Assembly (NCBI GenBank): GCA_020634495.1
Contig: JACKBR010000004.1
Span: 1-64,000, forward strand
Source of the DNA: Ardenticatenaceae bacterium
GTDB lineage: Bacteria > Chloroflexota > Anaerolineae > Promineifilales > Promineifilaceae
Direction of reading: 5' to 3'
Length of the DNA: 64,000 nucleotides
The translations under genes were made by a program, and so were the position numbers. The notes beneath the pieces are model-generated. The model did no database searches and had not been told where the DNA came from. It was given only the letters and a program-made list of their open reading frames with translations. Below are positions 1 to 8,233 of this stretch, piece by piece; the first letter of the stretch is position 1, and every line of letters begins with the position of its first letter.

Positions 1-260
1 AAGCCCTGGCCGAAATCAGGCGGGTCTTAAAGCCAAACGGCCGTCTACTTCTCCTGGAACACACCCGTGGTCATGGCCCCATCTCCCGCCGCTTCACCGA
101 CTGGCTCCATCCGCTCTGGTTTGCCTTGCAGGGGGAATGTCATCTGAACCGGGAAACGGCCGTCACCGTGCAAAACGCCGGATTCACCATCGAGCACAGC
201 TCCGTGCATGGCTACGGCCTGCTGCAAATGATGAAGGCGTCGGTGAACGGTAATCGGTGA
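1..260 (+). CDS. SAM-dependent methyltransferase, C-terminal part
   Basis: Open frame entering from the left edge (first full codon at base 3) and ending at TGA 258-260, about 85 residues. It reads like the last third of a class I methyltransferase: the post-fold stretch LKPNGRLLLLEH (strand 5 with the usual 'KPGG' turn) followed by a helix rich in Trp and His and a C-terminal strand. The SAM-binding GxGxG region lies outside the window, so substrate cannot be judged; UbiE/METTL7-like enzymes are the nearest guess. The stop lies inside the first units of a short repeat block. Confidence 0.7.
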   Translation, partial: ALAEIRRVLKPNGRLLLLEHTRGHGPISRRFTDWLHPLWFALQGECHLNRETAVTVQNAGFTIEHSSVHGYGLLQMMKASVNGNR

Positions 261-430
261 AGCGGTAATCAGTAATCGGTGAGCGGTAATCGGTGAGCAG
301 TAATCAGTAATCGGTAATCGGTGAGCAGTAACCAGTAATCGGTAATCTGTGAGCAGTAATCAGCCAAGCACTTTCACCCCTTCACCCTTTCACCCCTTCA
401 CCTTGTCACCTTGTCACCCTGTCACCTCGT
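241..430. repeat. Degenerate short tandem repeats (GGTAATCGGTGAGCAGTAATC type)
   Basis: Between two genes the DNA consists of many imperfect copies of GGTAATCGGTGA / AGCAGTAATCAGT, then a CT-rich run of CACCCCTTCACC / CTTGTCACC units. It is the longest example here of the AGTAATCAGT repeat family, which recurs at about 2594, 10520, 13384, 43290, 45670, 57345 and 62636. No spacers of constant length, so not CRISPR. Confidence 0.8.
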
Positions 431-861
431 CACCCCCGACTACTCACCACCGCAAACACCATCATCCCCAGCCCCAGGCCAATAAAGACCCAATTGCCAT
501 CGTACAAACCAAACACCACGCCAGCCAGTCCCATGATGCTGTAAAAAGGATTGTCCCGCAGCGACTGCCACAGGGTGGGTTTGGGTACGGTGTAGCCCAG
601 TGATTCTAACTTTTGGCGCAGAACGGCCGTACTCGGTTCGGTCAACGTGCTGCCATCCGGGAAAACCAGGGTGGGCACGCTGGCATTGCCATCGTTAATC
701 GCCATCACCTGGCCCCGCCCATCCGGGTCTTCAGCAATATTGACATAATCAAATTCAGCGCCCGCCCGATTAAGCACGCCACGAACCGGCGGCACCATCG
801 GGCAGGTGGGCGTGCCGTACATAATTACTTTTTCAGTTTGTGTCATCGTTGAGTTTTCCAT
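430..861 (-). CDS. Glutaredoxin-like protein with C-terminal membrane segments
   Basis: 143 residues. Residues 10-90 form a glutaredoxin/thioredoxin fold: a beta strand, then TPTCPMVPP at the active site, a helix, the TVPT-type cis-Pro region (ASVPTLVFPDG) and a C-terminal helix. The usual CPYC is CPMV, so only the first cysteine is present and the protein should act as a monothiol redox or adaptor protein if active. Residues 100-140 hold two short hydrophobic segments (GLAGVVFGLYDG, FIGLGLGMMVFAVV), a common tail in actinobacterial and Chloroflexota mycoredoxin-like proteins. Met6 is an alternative start. Confidence 0.75.
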   Translation of the reverse strand: MENSTMTQTEKVIMYGTPTCPMVPPVRGVLNRAGAEFDYVNIAEDPDGRGQVMAINDGNASVPTLVFPDGSTLTEPSTAVLRQKLESLGYTVPKPTLWQSLRDNPFYSIMGLAGVVFGLYDGNWVFIGLGLGMMVFAVVSSRG

Positions 862-973
862 GCTGATTAGAGTACCTCAGGGTCGGAAAAGTTACGAGGG
901 CAGGGTGAACGGGTGACAAGGTGAAGGGGTGAACGGCCGTTTCGCTGTTTATGCAATCCAACCCAGGCTTCCG

Positions 974-1001
974 TTGACAAAAGGCAGACAGCCCGTATAA
1001 T
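974..1001 (+). promoter_or_regulatory. Consensus sigma-70 promoter of the toxin-antitoxin pair
   Basis: TTGACA at 974-979, 16 nt spacer, TATAAT at 996-1001: both hexamers match the consensus perfectly. The expected transcription start falls at about 1007-1009, on the ATG at 1008, so the mRNA should be leaderless or nearly so. Confidence 0.75.
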
Positions 1002-1007
1002 TTTTGC

Positions 1008-1277
1008 ATGAAATACTTCAATTGGAATGCCGAGAAAAATGAGATTCTAAAACAAATGCGCGGCATTTCATTTGAGGAAATTGTATTTTTGATCCAATCA
1101 GGACAGCTACTGGGAATCGAGGAAAACCCAGGCTATCCAAATCAGAAAATTTACATAGTTGAAGTGGAAAATTATGCCGTCGTTGTTCCCTTTGTTGAAA
1201 CAGAGAACGAAATCTTCCTCAAAACGGCTTTTCCAAGCCGGAAGCACACAAAACAGTACGGCTTAAAAGGTTCATGA
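1008..1277 (+). CDS. BrnT-like type II toxin
   Basis: 89 residues. The N-terminal WNAEKNEILKQMRGISFEE block matches the 'W(D)xxKNxxNxxKHGVsFEEa' opening of BrnT/RelE-fold ribonuclease toxins, and the C-terminal part (IFLKTAFPSRKHTKQYG) matches their R-K-x-Y ending. Such toxins cleave RNA and are neutralised by a ribbon-helix-helix partner encoded just downstream, as here. There is no Shine-Dalgarno sequence before the ATG; the -10 box ends 6 nt upstream. The family call rests on sequence pattern only and a DUF4258-like toxin is possible. Confidence 0.65.
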   Translation: MKYFNWNAEKNEILKQMRGISFEEIVFLIQSGQLLGIEENPGYPNQKIYIVEVENYAVVVPFVETENEIFLKTAFPSRKHTKQYGLKGS

Positions 1278-1294
1278 GCCTGAGGTGTAATCCT

Positions 1295-1591
1295 ATGACA
1301 AGATTTAATCCAGAGACATTCGAGCCACTTGACCCCGAAGAAAAAGCGTTAATGGAGTCTATTGAAAGTGGGGAATGGCAGCCGGTTGAAAATATTGAGC
1401 AAGAACAACAGAAGGCGCTGGAGGCCGCACGCGCCACCTTGAAAAAAGATCGGCGCATCAATCTCCGCCTGACGGAGAAAGATTATTACCAGATTCAGCT
1501 TAAAGCGATTGAAGAAGGAATACCGTATCAAACGCTCATCGCCAGCCTGGTGCATAAATATTTAAACGGCTCCCTCGTCCCTCAGGAGTAA
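1295..1591 (+). CDS. Ribbon-helix-helix antitoxin (BrnA/CopG type)
   Basis: 98 residues from ATG 1295. A longer reading from ATG 1274 overlaps the toxin stop as ATGA, but the GAGGTG motif at 1282-1287 sits about 7 nt before 1295 and the extra residues are not conserved in style. The C-terminal half (INLRLTEKDYYQIQLKAIEE then GIPYQTLIASLVHKYLNG) is a classical RHH DNA-binding domain; the acidic N-terminal half should wrap the toxin. Cognate antitoxin of the preceding toxin; RHH antitoxins normally autorepress the promoter, here the one at 974-1001. Confidence 0.75.
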   Translation: MTRFNPETFEPLDPEEKALMESIESGEWQPVENIEQEQQKALEAARATLKKDRRINLRLTEKDYYQIQLKAIEEGIPYQTLIASLVHKYLNGSLVPQE

Positions 1592-1664
1592 GCTACGGCC
1601 GTTCCCTCATCTTTTGGCTATAAATTTACGTCGATGTGAACGGCCGTTAGAAATTCCCAATCCT

Positions 1665-2576
1665 TTACGACTGCGGCAAAAAGAGCAGCATCACGCCGAT
1701 AAAGGCAACGGCCGTTCCCACCATTCCCCGCAAACTCACCGGCTTTTTGTATATCACATACTCCGCCGGAATCAGCAAAATAGGCGGCAGGGCCATGAGC
1801 GTGGAGGCAATGCCCAGCCGCGTCAGTTGGATGGCCACCAGCGACAGCCAGATGCCTAAAAATGGCCCGGCAATCGAGCCGCCAATCATTGCCGGAAACG
1901 CCTGCCGGTTGCGCCACTGCCGCAGCGTCGCCCGCACCTGACCCCGTGCCAGCGCCAATCCCCACAAAATGAGCAGCGCCACCAAAATGCGAATCATCGT
2001 AGCTGAGATGGCGGAGAAATCACCGACCAGACCGTACCGCGCCGTCACCAGATTGGCCACTTGGCCCAGCGCTCCGCCCAGCCCAAACAAGATGCCGCTG
2101 CTGTACTGCTTGTTCTCCACGGCCGTTCGCCCCGCTTGCTTTTCAGTCACGACCCAGCCCACGCCGCCGACCGTGAGGAATACGGCCGTTAGCTCCAGCC
2201 CACTCACCGTCTCGCCAAACAGCAGCCAGCCAAAAAGCACGCTAATGATTGGTACAGTTGACATAAGCAGCATCGATAGGCGCGGCCCGATCAGCACATA
2301 TGCTTTGAACAAAAATGTGTCGCCCAGTACCAGACCTAAAATGCTGGAAATCGCCAGCCAAAACCAGCGAAATCCTTCTGCCTGCCAGGGAAATAGAGTG
2401 CCCTCCAACAAAAGATGGCTCAGACTGAGGAACACAAAGGCAAACAGCAGGCGGCTGCGGTTGACCACATCGGAGCCGATGAGACGGCCGCTGTAGCTAA
2501 AAAAGATAGCGGTGGCCGACCAGCAAACGGCCGTTCCCAGCGCTGCCAGTTCCCCGGCGTAAGTAATTGGTTCCAT
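1665..2576 (-). CDS. DMT-superfamily transporter (EamA family)
   Basis: 303 residues with ten predicted membrane helices in two EamA repeats: residues 8-145 (ALGTAVCWSATAIFF opening) and 160-300 (GILFGLGGALGQVANLV opening, ending FIGVMLLFLPQS). Length and repeat organisation are typical of drug/metabolite exporters such as RhaT, YdcZ or SAM/amino-acid exporters; the substrate cannot be told. Stand-alone minus-strand gene followed by the octamer-rich gap to the antitoxin. Confidence 0.85.
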   Translation of the reverse strand: MEPITYAGELAALGTAVCWSATAIFFSYSGRLIGSDVVNRSRLLFAFVFLSLSHLLLEGTLFPWQAEGFRWFWLAISSILGLVLGDTFLFKAYVLIGPRLSMLLMSTVPIISVLFGWLLFGETVSGLELTAVFLTVGGVGWVVTEKQAGRTAVENKQYSSGILFGLGGALGQVANLVTARYGLVGDFSAISATMIRILVALLILWGLALARGQVRATLRQWRNRQAFPAMIGGSIAGPFLGIWLSLVAIQLTRLGIASTLMALPPILLIPAEYVIYKKPVSLRGMVGTAVAFIGVMLLFLPQS

Positions 2577-2593
2577 GTTGTTTCAATTTAGGG

Positions 2594-2676
2594 GAGTTTT
2601 CAGTAGTCAGTAATCAGTGTTCAGTAAATCAGTATTCTGTCACTGATAACTGACCCACTGATTACTGAATACCGAT
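2594..2676. repeat. AGTAATCAGT dispersed repeat
   Basis: About 80 bp of CAGTAATCAGTGTTCAG units followed by complementary CTGATTACTGA units, so the block can fold on itself. Fills the gap between the DMT transporter and deoC. Confidence 0.75.
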
Positions 2677-3839
2677 CAGTACGCCGTCTCCGCCTTCTCC
2701 TGCAATTTGCGCCAGACGCGGCGGTAGTGACGGCCGTCCATCAATTCCAAACTGTTGCCGTCCGGGTCGCGGAAGTAAATGGAATGGGTATCCAACGACC
2801 AATCCTGCTCGTGCTCAATCTCGATCTGGTGCGCCAGCAGCCGCGCCCGCCAGCCGTCCATTTGCTCCGGCGGAATGGCCAGGCAAACGTGCCCCTGCCC
2901 CCGTGCTCCGTGCGCCGGGATGATGCTTTCGCGTGTCTCCAGCTTGTTTATGTCAAATAAAATGAGCGTGGAATTTTGCCCGGTCTGCAAGAAAATCGCA
3001 TCTTCAAACTGGCTGCTCACCGGTAGGCCCAGCGCTTCGGTGTAAAATTTCTTGGCGCGAGGAATGTCCGTGACATACAGCACCGCCTCGGCCACGCCCA
3101 AAATTTCCGTGCCGCCCTGCTTGGCCGCCTCTGCCTCCTGCAAAATGCGCACACCGCTGCTCACGCCCAGGCGGTTGGCTCCTGCGGCCACCATGCGCCG
3201 CGCATCATCCAGCGAGCGGATGCCGCCTGAGGCTTTGACGCCCATCTGCTGCCCTACGGTGTGCCGCATCAAGGCCACATCTTCCACGGTGGCCCCACCG
3301 CCGCTAAAGCCGGTCGAGGTCTTCACAAAATCGGCCCCGGCCTCCTTGGCAATCTTGCAGACGCGCACCTTTTCTTCGTTGGTCAGGTAGCTGGTTTCGA
3401 TGATGACTTTACATAAAGCGCCTCTTTCGTGGCAGGTTTGGGTAACGGCCGTAATCTGCCCCAGCGTAAATTCATCATCCTTGCTTTTCACCGCCCCAAT
3501 GTTGATCACCATGTCAATTTCCGACGCGCCGTTCTCGATGGCAGTCTGCGTCTCCGACACTTTCTCCTTGGTGGTCGTGGCCCCCAGCGGAAAACCGACA
3601 ACGGCCGTTACCTTCACCTCGCTACCAGCAAGCTGCTCGGCGGCAAAGCGCACGTTGGTCGGATTTACGCAAACGGAAGCAAACTGGTGCCGGATCGCTT
3701 CGCGGCAAATTTGGGCAATCATCGCTTCGGTGGCGTCGGGTTTCAACAACGTGTGGTCAATCAATCCCGCCAGGCGGGTGGGGTCTTCATCAATCAGCTG
3801 AATCAGCTGTTCGGTTGTAGCTGTGGCTAAGTTAGACAT
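2676..3839 (-). CDS. deoC: Deoxyribose-phosphate aldolase fused to a glyoxalase/VOC domain
   Basis: 387 residues. Residues 20-245 are a complete class I deoxyribose-5-phosphate aldolase (TIM barrel): the opening [12 protein letters not shown], the Asp in the [14 protein letters not shown] strand, the Schiff-base lysine in [11 protein letters not shown] and the second catalytic lysine in [10 protein letters not shown] are all present. Residues 250-378 are a vicinal-oxygen-chelate (glyoxalase I/dioxygenase) domain, from [20 protein letters not shown] to [15 protein letters not shown], with the His/Glu pattern (GHVCLAI, NSLELMD). The aldolase cleaves deoxyribose-5-P to acetaldehyde and glyceraldehyde-3-P; the fused VOC domain may handle the reactive aldehyde or methylglyoxal, which is inference. 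Start chosen for AGGAAAC just upstream. Confidence 0.9.
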   Translation of the reverse strand: MSNLATATTEQLIQLIDEDPTRLAGLIDHTLLKPDATEAMIAQICREAIRHQFASVCVNPTNVRFAAEQLAGSEVKVTAVVGFPLGATTTKEKVSETQTAIENGASEIDMVINIGAVKSKDDEFTLGQITAVTQTCHERGALCKVIIETSYLTNEEKVRVCKIAKEAGADFVKTSTGFSGGGATVEDVALMRHTVGQQMGVKASGGIRSLDDARRMVAAGANRLGVSSGVRILQEAEAAKQGGTEILGVAEAVLYVTDIPRAKKFYTEALGLPVSSQFEDAIFLQTGQNSTLILFDINKLETRESIIPAHGARGQGHVCLAIPPEQMDGWRARLLAHQIEIEHEQDWSLDTHSIYFRDPDGNSLELMDGRHYRRVWRKLQEKAETAY

Positions 3840-4073
3840 CGTTTCCTCGCTCTAAAAAAATTGGACACAGATGACGCTACTGAAAAAAGGTGATTTCACC
3901 GCAGAGGCGCGGAGAACACAGAGATTTTTCTCTGGCAATCTTTAAAACTCTGCGCCCGGCAATCCAGGATTGCATGTGCCTTTGCGGTTCGTTTTTTCAG
4001 TGGACTCACAAACACAGTTTTACAGATTATTACCTTTTCCATCTGTGTTCATCTGTGAAATCTGTGTCCCATT
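3840..4073. repeat. Intergenic dispersed repeats (CGCAGAGGCGCGGAG / ATCTGTGTTCATCTGTG)
   Basis: The gap between deoC and the selenoprotein candidate contains ACCGCAGAGGCGCGGAGAAC followed by ATCTGTGTTCATCTGTGAAA, two unit types that recur in gaps at 16503, 17280, 18083, 21650, 26560, 29357, 38345 and 50370. No ORF with coding character was found here. Confidence 0.65.
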
Positions 4074-5042
4074 TTACCCAAGTTTAGGCGAGGTGCGGAA
4101 TGGATCGGGATAATGAATGATGGTTGGGGCCGCTACGGCCGTTTCCAACAAATCCAGCCCCATGCGCAACACATCCAACTGCCTCTCCCCGTCGTGTGGT
4201 GCACCTAACGGCCGTCCCATCAAAAATGGCGTCAGCAGCAGGCGCGGCACCTGCATCGGCGCAAGCCGTCCGGCCATGCTGGCAATGGCAATCACCACCG
4301 TTGGCAATCCGGCCGCTTCAAACACTCTAGAAACGTGCCCCACGGACACGTGGCAAACCGGTCAGGCGGGCACCAGCAGCATCCCCTCGATGCCCTGCTG
4401 CTTGAGCATTTCCGCCCACTGTGGCGCGTTCTTTTTCAGCAGCGGCGTTTGGGCCGTGGCCCCCACAAACGAATAGGCATTTTCTGCCAGTTCGCCGATA
4501 ACCCCTTCGCCTGCCAGTGTTTGCAGATGGGCCAGCGGCAGCACCACGTTGGGGTCAGCCGCCGCGCCGTTTACGTCGTAGCCACCGTGGCGCACGCGCA
4601 GATTTTCTGGCGGGGTGTCCATGGGAATGGTGGAAAGCGTTGGCGCTTCACGCAGAAATTCCTGAATGCGGGTCATCGCTTCAAACTGGGTCATATTTTC
4701 TTCGCCAAACGGCCGTGGATCATCTCCGTTTACAAAATGGCCGCTAGAAGTGAGCAATCCCAGCTTCATCTGGCCCAACGGTTTGGTGAGCGGCGTAAAC
4801 GGCGCATCGTCATAGGCAAAGTTGGCTGGCTTGTCATACGACAGCTTTTGCCCGCCAATGACCTGCTCGGCCACCGGCTGCCAGTTGCCGCTGTCCATCG
4901 CCTCAACCACTTTGTTAAACAGGCCCTGAATAAAAGTAGCGGCTTCCTCATCAGACAGCCCTTTGAAAAATTTGAAATTTAAATCAGAGCGGTAGCCGTA
5001 GGAGAATGAGTTTTTGAATTCGGAGAATGTTTCGTTGTCCAT
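4074..5042 (-). CDS. GrdB/PrdB-family reductase subunit, probable selenoprotein (UGA at 4362-4364)
   Basis: One frame of 323 codons from ATG 5042 to TAA 4074, interrupted only by a UGA at codon 227. The N-terminal half (FSYGYRSDLNFKFFKGLSDE, later YDDAPFTPLTKPL and LLTSSGHFVNGDDPRPF) is typical of the glycine/sarcosine/betaine/D-proline reductase selenoprotein B family. The UGA falls exactly at the family's redox site: LLVPA-UGA-PVCH, corresponding to the U-P-x-C-H motif of PrdB and the U-x-x-C motif of GrdB. After it the frame continues with a good domain (VFEAAGLPTVVIAIASM ... RLLLTPFLMGRPLGAPHDG). A SECIS-like hairpin follows the UGA. So the 322-residue product is expected to contain Sec227 and resolve as a redox-active Sec/Cys pair. 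Automated callers would split it into 226- and 91-residue pieces. Alternative: a nonsense mutation of Cys. Start supported by AAAGGAAC upstream. Confidence 0.75.
4333..4351 (-). promoter_or_regulatory. Bacterial SECIS-like hairpin
   Basis: Starting 10 nt after the UGA, the mRNA ACGUGUCCGUGGGGCACGU folds into an 8-bp stem (one U-G wobble) with a GUG apical loop whose first G is 19 nt after the UGA. Bacterial SECIS elements lie inside the ORF immediately 3' of UGA with a G at the start of a small apical loop about 16-37 nt away, so spacing and loop fit. Folding was done by hand only. Confidence 0.55.
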
Positions 5043-5054
5043 AGGTTCCTTTCA

Positions 5055-5126
5055 GGGAGTGAAAAGTGATAAGTGATAAGTAAAAAGTGCCTTACTTTTC
5101 ACTTATCACTTTTTACTTTTCACCTG
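5055..5126. repeat. AAGTGATAAGTGATAAG inverted dispersed repeat
   Basis: GTGAAAAGTGATAAGTG units on the left and CACTTATCACTTTTTACTTT on the right form an imperfect inverted repeat between the selenoprotein candidate and the channel gene. Could fold as a long stem in the channel's 3' end; no gene content. Confidence 0.65.
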
Positions 5127-5137
5127 TTTGGTCATCG

Positions 5138-6241
5138 TTAAAAGAACAGCAAAAGCAGCCCGCAGCCCGCGTAGTAAACCACCGGGAACAGCCAGCGGGC
5201 CACCTTGTCGATGCGCTGAATGTCGTTGCCATTTTTGCGGAAATTGAGATACGCCAGCACGTTCTCCAACACGGAAAGTGACAAGATGATGTAGCTAAAC
5301 GTCAGCACCACGTCCAGCACGGTCTGGTAAGAAAGCAGCGGCAAATTATCGGCCGTGACAAAATCGAAGGCCACCACGGTTAGCACGCTGGTGAAGGACA
5401 CGCTGAGCCGGTCTGCCAGATGCATACTGCTAAAATCCATCCAGAACACGGCCCAGGAGATGGCCACAATCAAAAAGAGCGGCAAAATGACGTTGCTAAT
5501 GTAAAACTGGGGCAGGCGGCTAATGTCGATGTACATGGTCGTTGTCGAGAATTCAAAATCATCGCCCCGATCTACCACGCTTTCCACATTGTCAATGCTC
5601 CACTCGTTGGTTTCCCAGGACAAATCCTCACGTTCCAGCCGTTCGCCATCTTCCAAAAAATCTTCTGGCCCAATGAAAGCCACCTGCTCGCTGGTGTAGA
5701 AGAAAGGAGCCACGGTAAAGCTGATTGTATGGGCGTCGAAAGGGAATTCGTCAAAAAAGAACGGCTGCCAGATGTTGGCATGGAACCGCTCGGTGTAGGT
5801 GACAAAGCCGTCGTAATCGATGGTGAGGGTGGTGTGCAGTCGTTCGCGGGGGCCACGCACATCGACCACTTCCAGGTCAGGCCACCACACGTCGGTTTTG
5901 AGCAGCTCAACGGCCGTTTCCCCCTGAAAAATCTTCACATCCGTACCCGCAGCCACCGGATCAAACGCCAGCCGGTCATCAAACCAGTCAGCGTAGATAA
6001 ATGCCTCAATCTCAAACGTCTCTTCCCGCTCATCAATGGAAAAGATATTTAGCCCGTACAAATCCACGTACACTTCCACGGGGAATTGGTCAGGGGCGGC
6101 ACAGCAACATTGTTTGGCGTACTGGTTTGGGCCTGAACGGCTTGTACTGAGCCTGCCGAAGTAACCCGCCAAAAACATCAATGTTCCCAGCAGCAAAAAC
6201 AAGCAACAGCGCCCCCGCCGGATGCCACGTACACTATTCAT
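5138..6241 (-). CDS. Pentameric ligand-gated ion channel (GLIC/ELIC type)
   Basis: 367 residues. An N-terminal hydrophobic stretch (LFLLLGTLMFLAGYFG) acts as signal peptide, followed by a ~220-residue extracellular beta-sandwich with the signature Pro-loop region (PFFFDEFPFDAHTISF; the conserved FPFD). Four membrane helices follow: M1 YISNVILPLFLIVAISWAV, M2 LADRLSVSFTSVLTVVAF lining the pore, M3 VLDVVLTFSYIILSLSVL and a C-terminal M4 ending in GLLLLFF. Like other prokaryotic members the disulphide Cys-loop is missing. Expected to form a homopentameric cation- or anion-conducting channel in the cytoplasmic membrane, gated by an unknown ligand or by protons. No partner gene is adjacent. Confidence 0.88.
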   Translation of the reverse strand: MNSVRGIRRGRCCLFLLLGTLMFLAGYFGRLSTSRSGPNQYAKQCCCAAPDQFPVEVYVDLYGLNIFSIDEREETFEIEAFIYADWFDDRLAFDPVAAGTDVKIFQGETAVELLKTDVWWPDLEVVDVRGPRERLHTTLTIDYDGFVTYTERFHANIWQPFFFDEFPFDAHTISFTVAPFFYTSEQVAFIGPEDFLEDGERLEREDLSWETNEWSIDNVESVVDRGDDFEFSTTTMYIDISRLPQFYISNVILPLFLIVAISWAVFWMDFSSMHLADRLSVSFTSVLTVVAFDFVTADNLPLLSYQTVLDVVLTFSYIILSLSVLENVLAYLNFRKNGNDIQRIDKVARWLFPVVYYAGCGLLLLFF

Positions 6242-7470
6242 TTGTCGCTCGCTTTCTGGAAATTAGTAGATACCCCGATTATACATTTTGCCGAAGGACA
6301 CGGGTTGGGATGGCGTCGCTCACAATTTTCACCATCACCTGAAATTTGTATAATGTTCTCATCAAGTTTCACGCTTGCAAGACAAGATGAAGAAAGTGCG
6401 TGTTACTCATTTGCCGCTGTTGTTTGATAGATGTCTTCTGGGGAAGAAACCGTTCTCAACTCAACCCCGTGCCTGTCGAGAGCACCTCGCTTCACCCCAT
6501 AAAGCACATCGCCGCTGCCCGGACATCCACCGCAATTCCACCAACCCAACGCCACAGCGACTGCCACCTTCCAGCACCCTGATTTTCTTGCCCAAACAGG
6601 CGCAATGCCCTGAAACCTCTCTGGTTTTAGGTTCCCGAAAAACTCGTTCCTCAATCAGTTGGAACCATTGGCAACTGCCAGAGCAATTGGAGCCTCAACA
6701 TGGATATTTTCCGTGGATATGAATGATGCGCACTGGAATTTGTAAAGCCATTCTCCGAGGTGAAATGGCATTCCAGTATCGTGGGCGCATTTTAATGCGA
6801 TGCGCTATGGTGATATGATATTTGGGTGGGTTTATGATTCTTTGCTTCATTCTCAGATGATGTGGATAACGATGGCACAAGATGTCATTATTGTGTGGTT
6901 TTACTCCTGCGTTTGGAACAAGTTTTCATTTATGCGAGGTGAAATTATTACGCGTCGCCAGACTACGAGTTAAATGGGCTTTCACGGATGGTTTAACGAA
7001 TATTGATGGTGATGGAACAAAACTGATTGTTTGGACGGCTGTGACCTTGGATTATGCTCTACCATCTACAACCTTTGCTTTAATAAATCTTCTACAGGCA
7101 CAGAGTTGGGTGCCCAATATTTGTATCTCTATGATGCACAACAGCCAATAATGGCGACTTGCTCACGGCAGCACAGCTTTGAAGTGTTGCGCAGAATCAA
7201 TCTCTGGCCACTTTTTCACAAAATTGGCATCCTCAAACTGCCGAAGAACCGGGATGACGATCATCTCAAAATATCAGGCTTTGCCTTATTTCGTCTGGCT
7301 GCTTTGTTGTTAGAAATCCAGCTCAGCGATTAGCATGCTCAACTTCAGAGCGATTTTCGAAGGTATCCTATGAGTTTAATTCATTGGCTGTATTACTATG
7401 ACTCTCTGGAAGGAAATTCAACAGAATCTTCGCAGTGCTGCAAAAATTAAGCAATATCCTGAAGAACCCA
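6242..7470. other. 1.2 kb of decayed, AT-rich DNA without a recognisable gene
   Basis: Only short overlapping frames occur, e.g. 6882-7151 and 7031-7333 on the plus strand, containing fragments such as NIDGDGTKLIVWTA and ELGAQYLYLYDAQQ that look like pieces of a secreted repeat protein broken by frameshifts. I could not assign a family. Base composition is lower in GC than the neighbours, and no ACGGCCGT octamer occurs from about 5918 to 7970, which supports foreign or decayed origin. Confidence 0.45.
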
Positions 7471-8233
7471 TTATTTAGTTGGAACAGCGTATTCAAATGG
7501 CATTTGTCCGTTTATGAACGTTATCAATAACCTTCGCGGCAAAGCTTCCTCCCTCTCTGGCGCATTAAAAAATTGTTCCGTCTCCGCCACCTCAATCAGT
7601 TCCCCCGCCCACAGCAGCGCCGTGCGCTGTGCCAGCCGTCGCGCCTGGAAAATGTTGTGCGTCACCAGCACCACCGTCATGCCGCTGCGCTCATTTTCTT
7701 CCCGGATAATTGTCTCGATGATAGCCACGTTGGCCGGGTCCAGGTTGGCCGTCGGCTCGTCCAGCAGCAGCACGTCTGGCTGGGTCACCAGCGCCCGGGC
7801 CAGCGCCACCCGCTGCGCTTCCCCCGCCGACAGCTTCGGCGCGGCCTGGTCTGCCAGATGGGTCAGCCCCAGCCGCTCCAGCCACTGCGCCTCCACCGCC
7901 TCCGGCAAACGTTTGCCGCGCAGCCCTGGCCCGTAGCGCAAATTGGCCCGCACCGACCGTTGGAGCAGCAACGGCCGTTGAAAAACAGTGGTCACCCGCC
8001 GCCGCTGCGCCAACTCCAAGTCCGGCGTGGCGGGCCGATTATCAAACTGAATGCTGCCCTGGCTGACTGGCTCTAAAAGTTGAGCAGCCGCAGCAGCGTG
8101 GCTTTGCCAGCCCGCTCGGCCCTACCAGCGCCAAAATCTCCCCCTGATGAATGGTGAGTTGATTGAGGTTGAGGACAGTACGGCCGTCATAGACCTTTGC
8201 ACCTGGGCAAGTTCATACACCAGGATCGTTCAT
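7471..8233 (-). CDS. tupC: Tungstate/molybdate ABC transporter ATP-binding protein (frameshifted)
   Basis: The intact part (8019-7471) carries the Q-loop (VFQRPLLLQRSV), the signature LSAGEAQRVALARAL, Walker B VLLLDEPTANLDP and the switch His (VLVTHN). Upstream the frame can be followed with single-base gaps back to ATG 8233: ELAQVQKVYDGRTVLNLN, then a Walker A GPSGAGK-like region in which GGGG has become GGG near 8118, and a second missing base near 8080. About 250 residues if repaired, the normal size. Energises uptake with TupB and TupA. I read the breaks as sequencing indels, not decay, because the rest is fully conserved. Confidence 0.8.

Noticed and set aside
241..430. Possible CRISPR array
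   Set aside because: Units are 8-20 bp, imperfect, and without constant-length unique spacers; no cas genes.
2676..3839. DeoC as part of the BMC pathway (sugar-phosphate type metabolosome)
   Set aside because: DeoC is found in some BMC loci, but here it is 53 kb away and has no encapsulation peptide that I can see; the link is only speculative.
6403..6654. 83-aa minus-strand ORF in the decayed gap
   Set aside because: No ribosome site, no recognisable fold, and composition as in the surrounding non-coding DNA.
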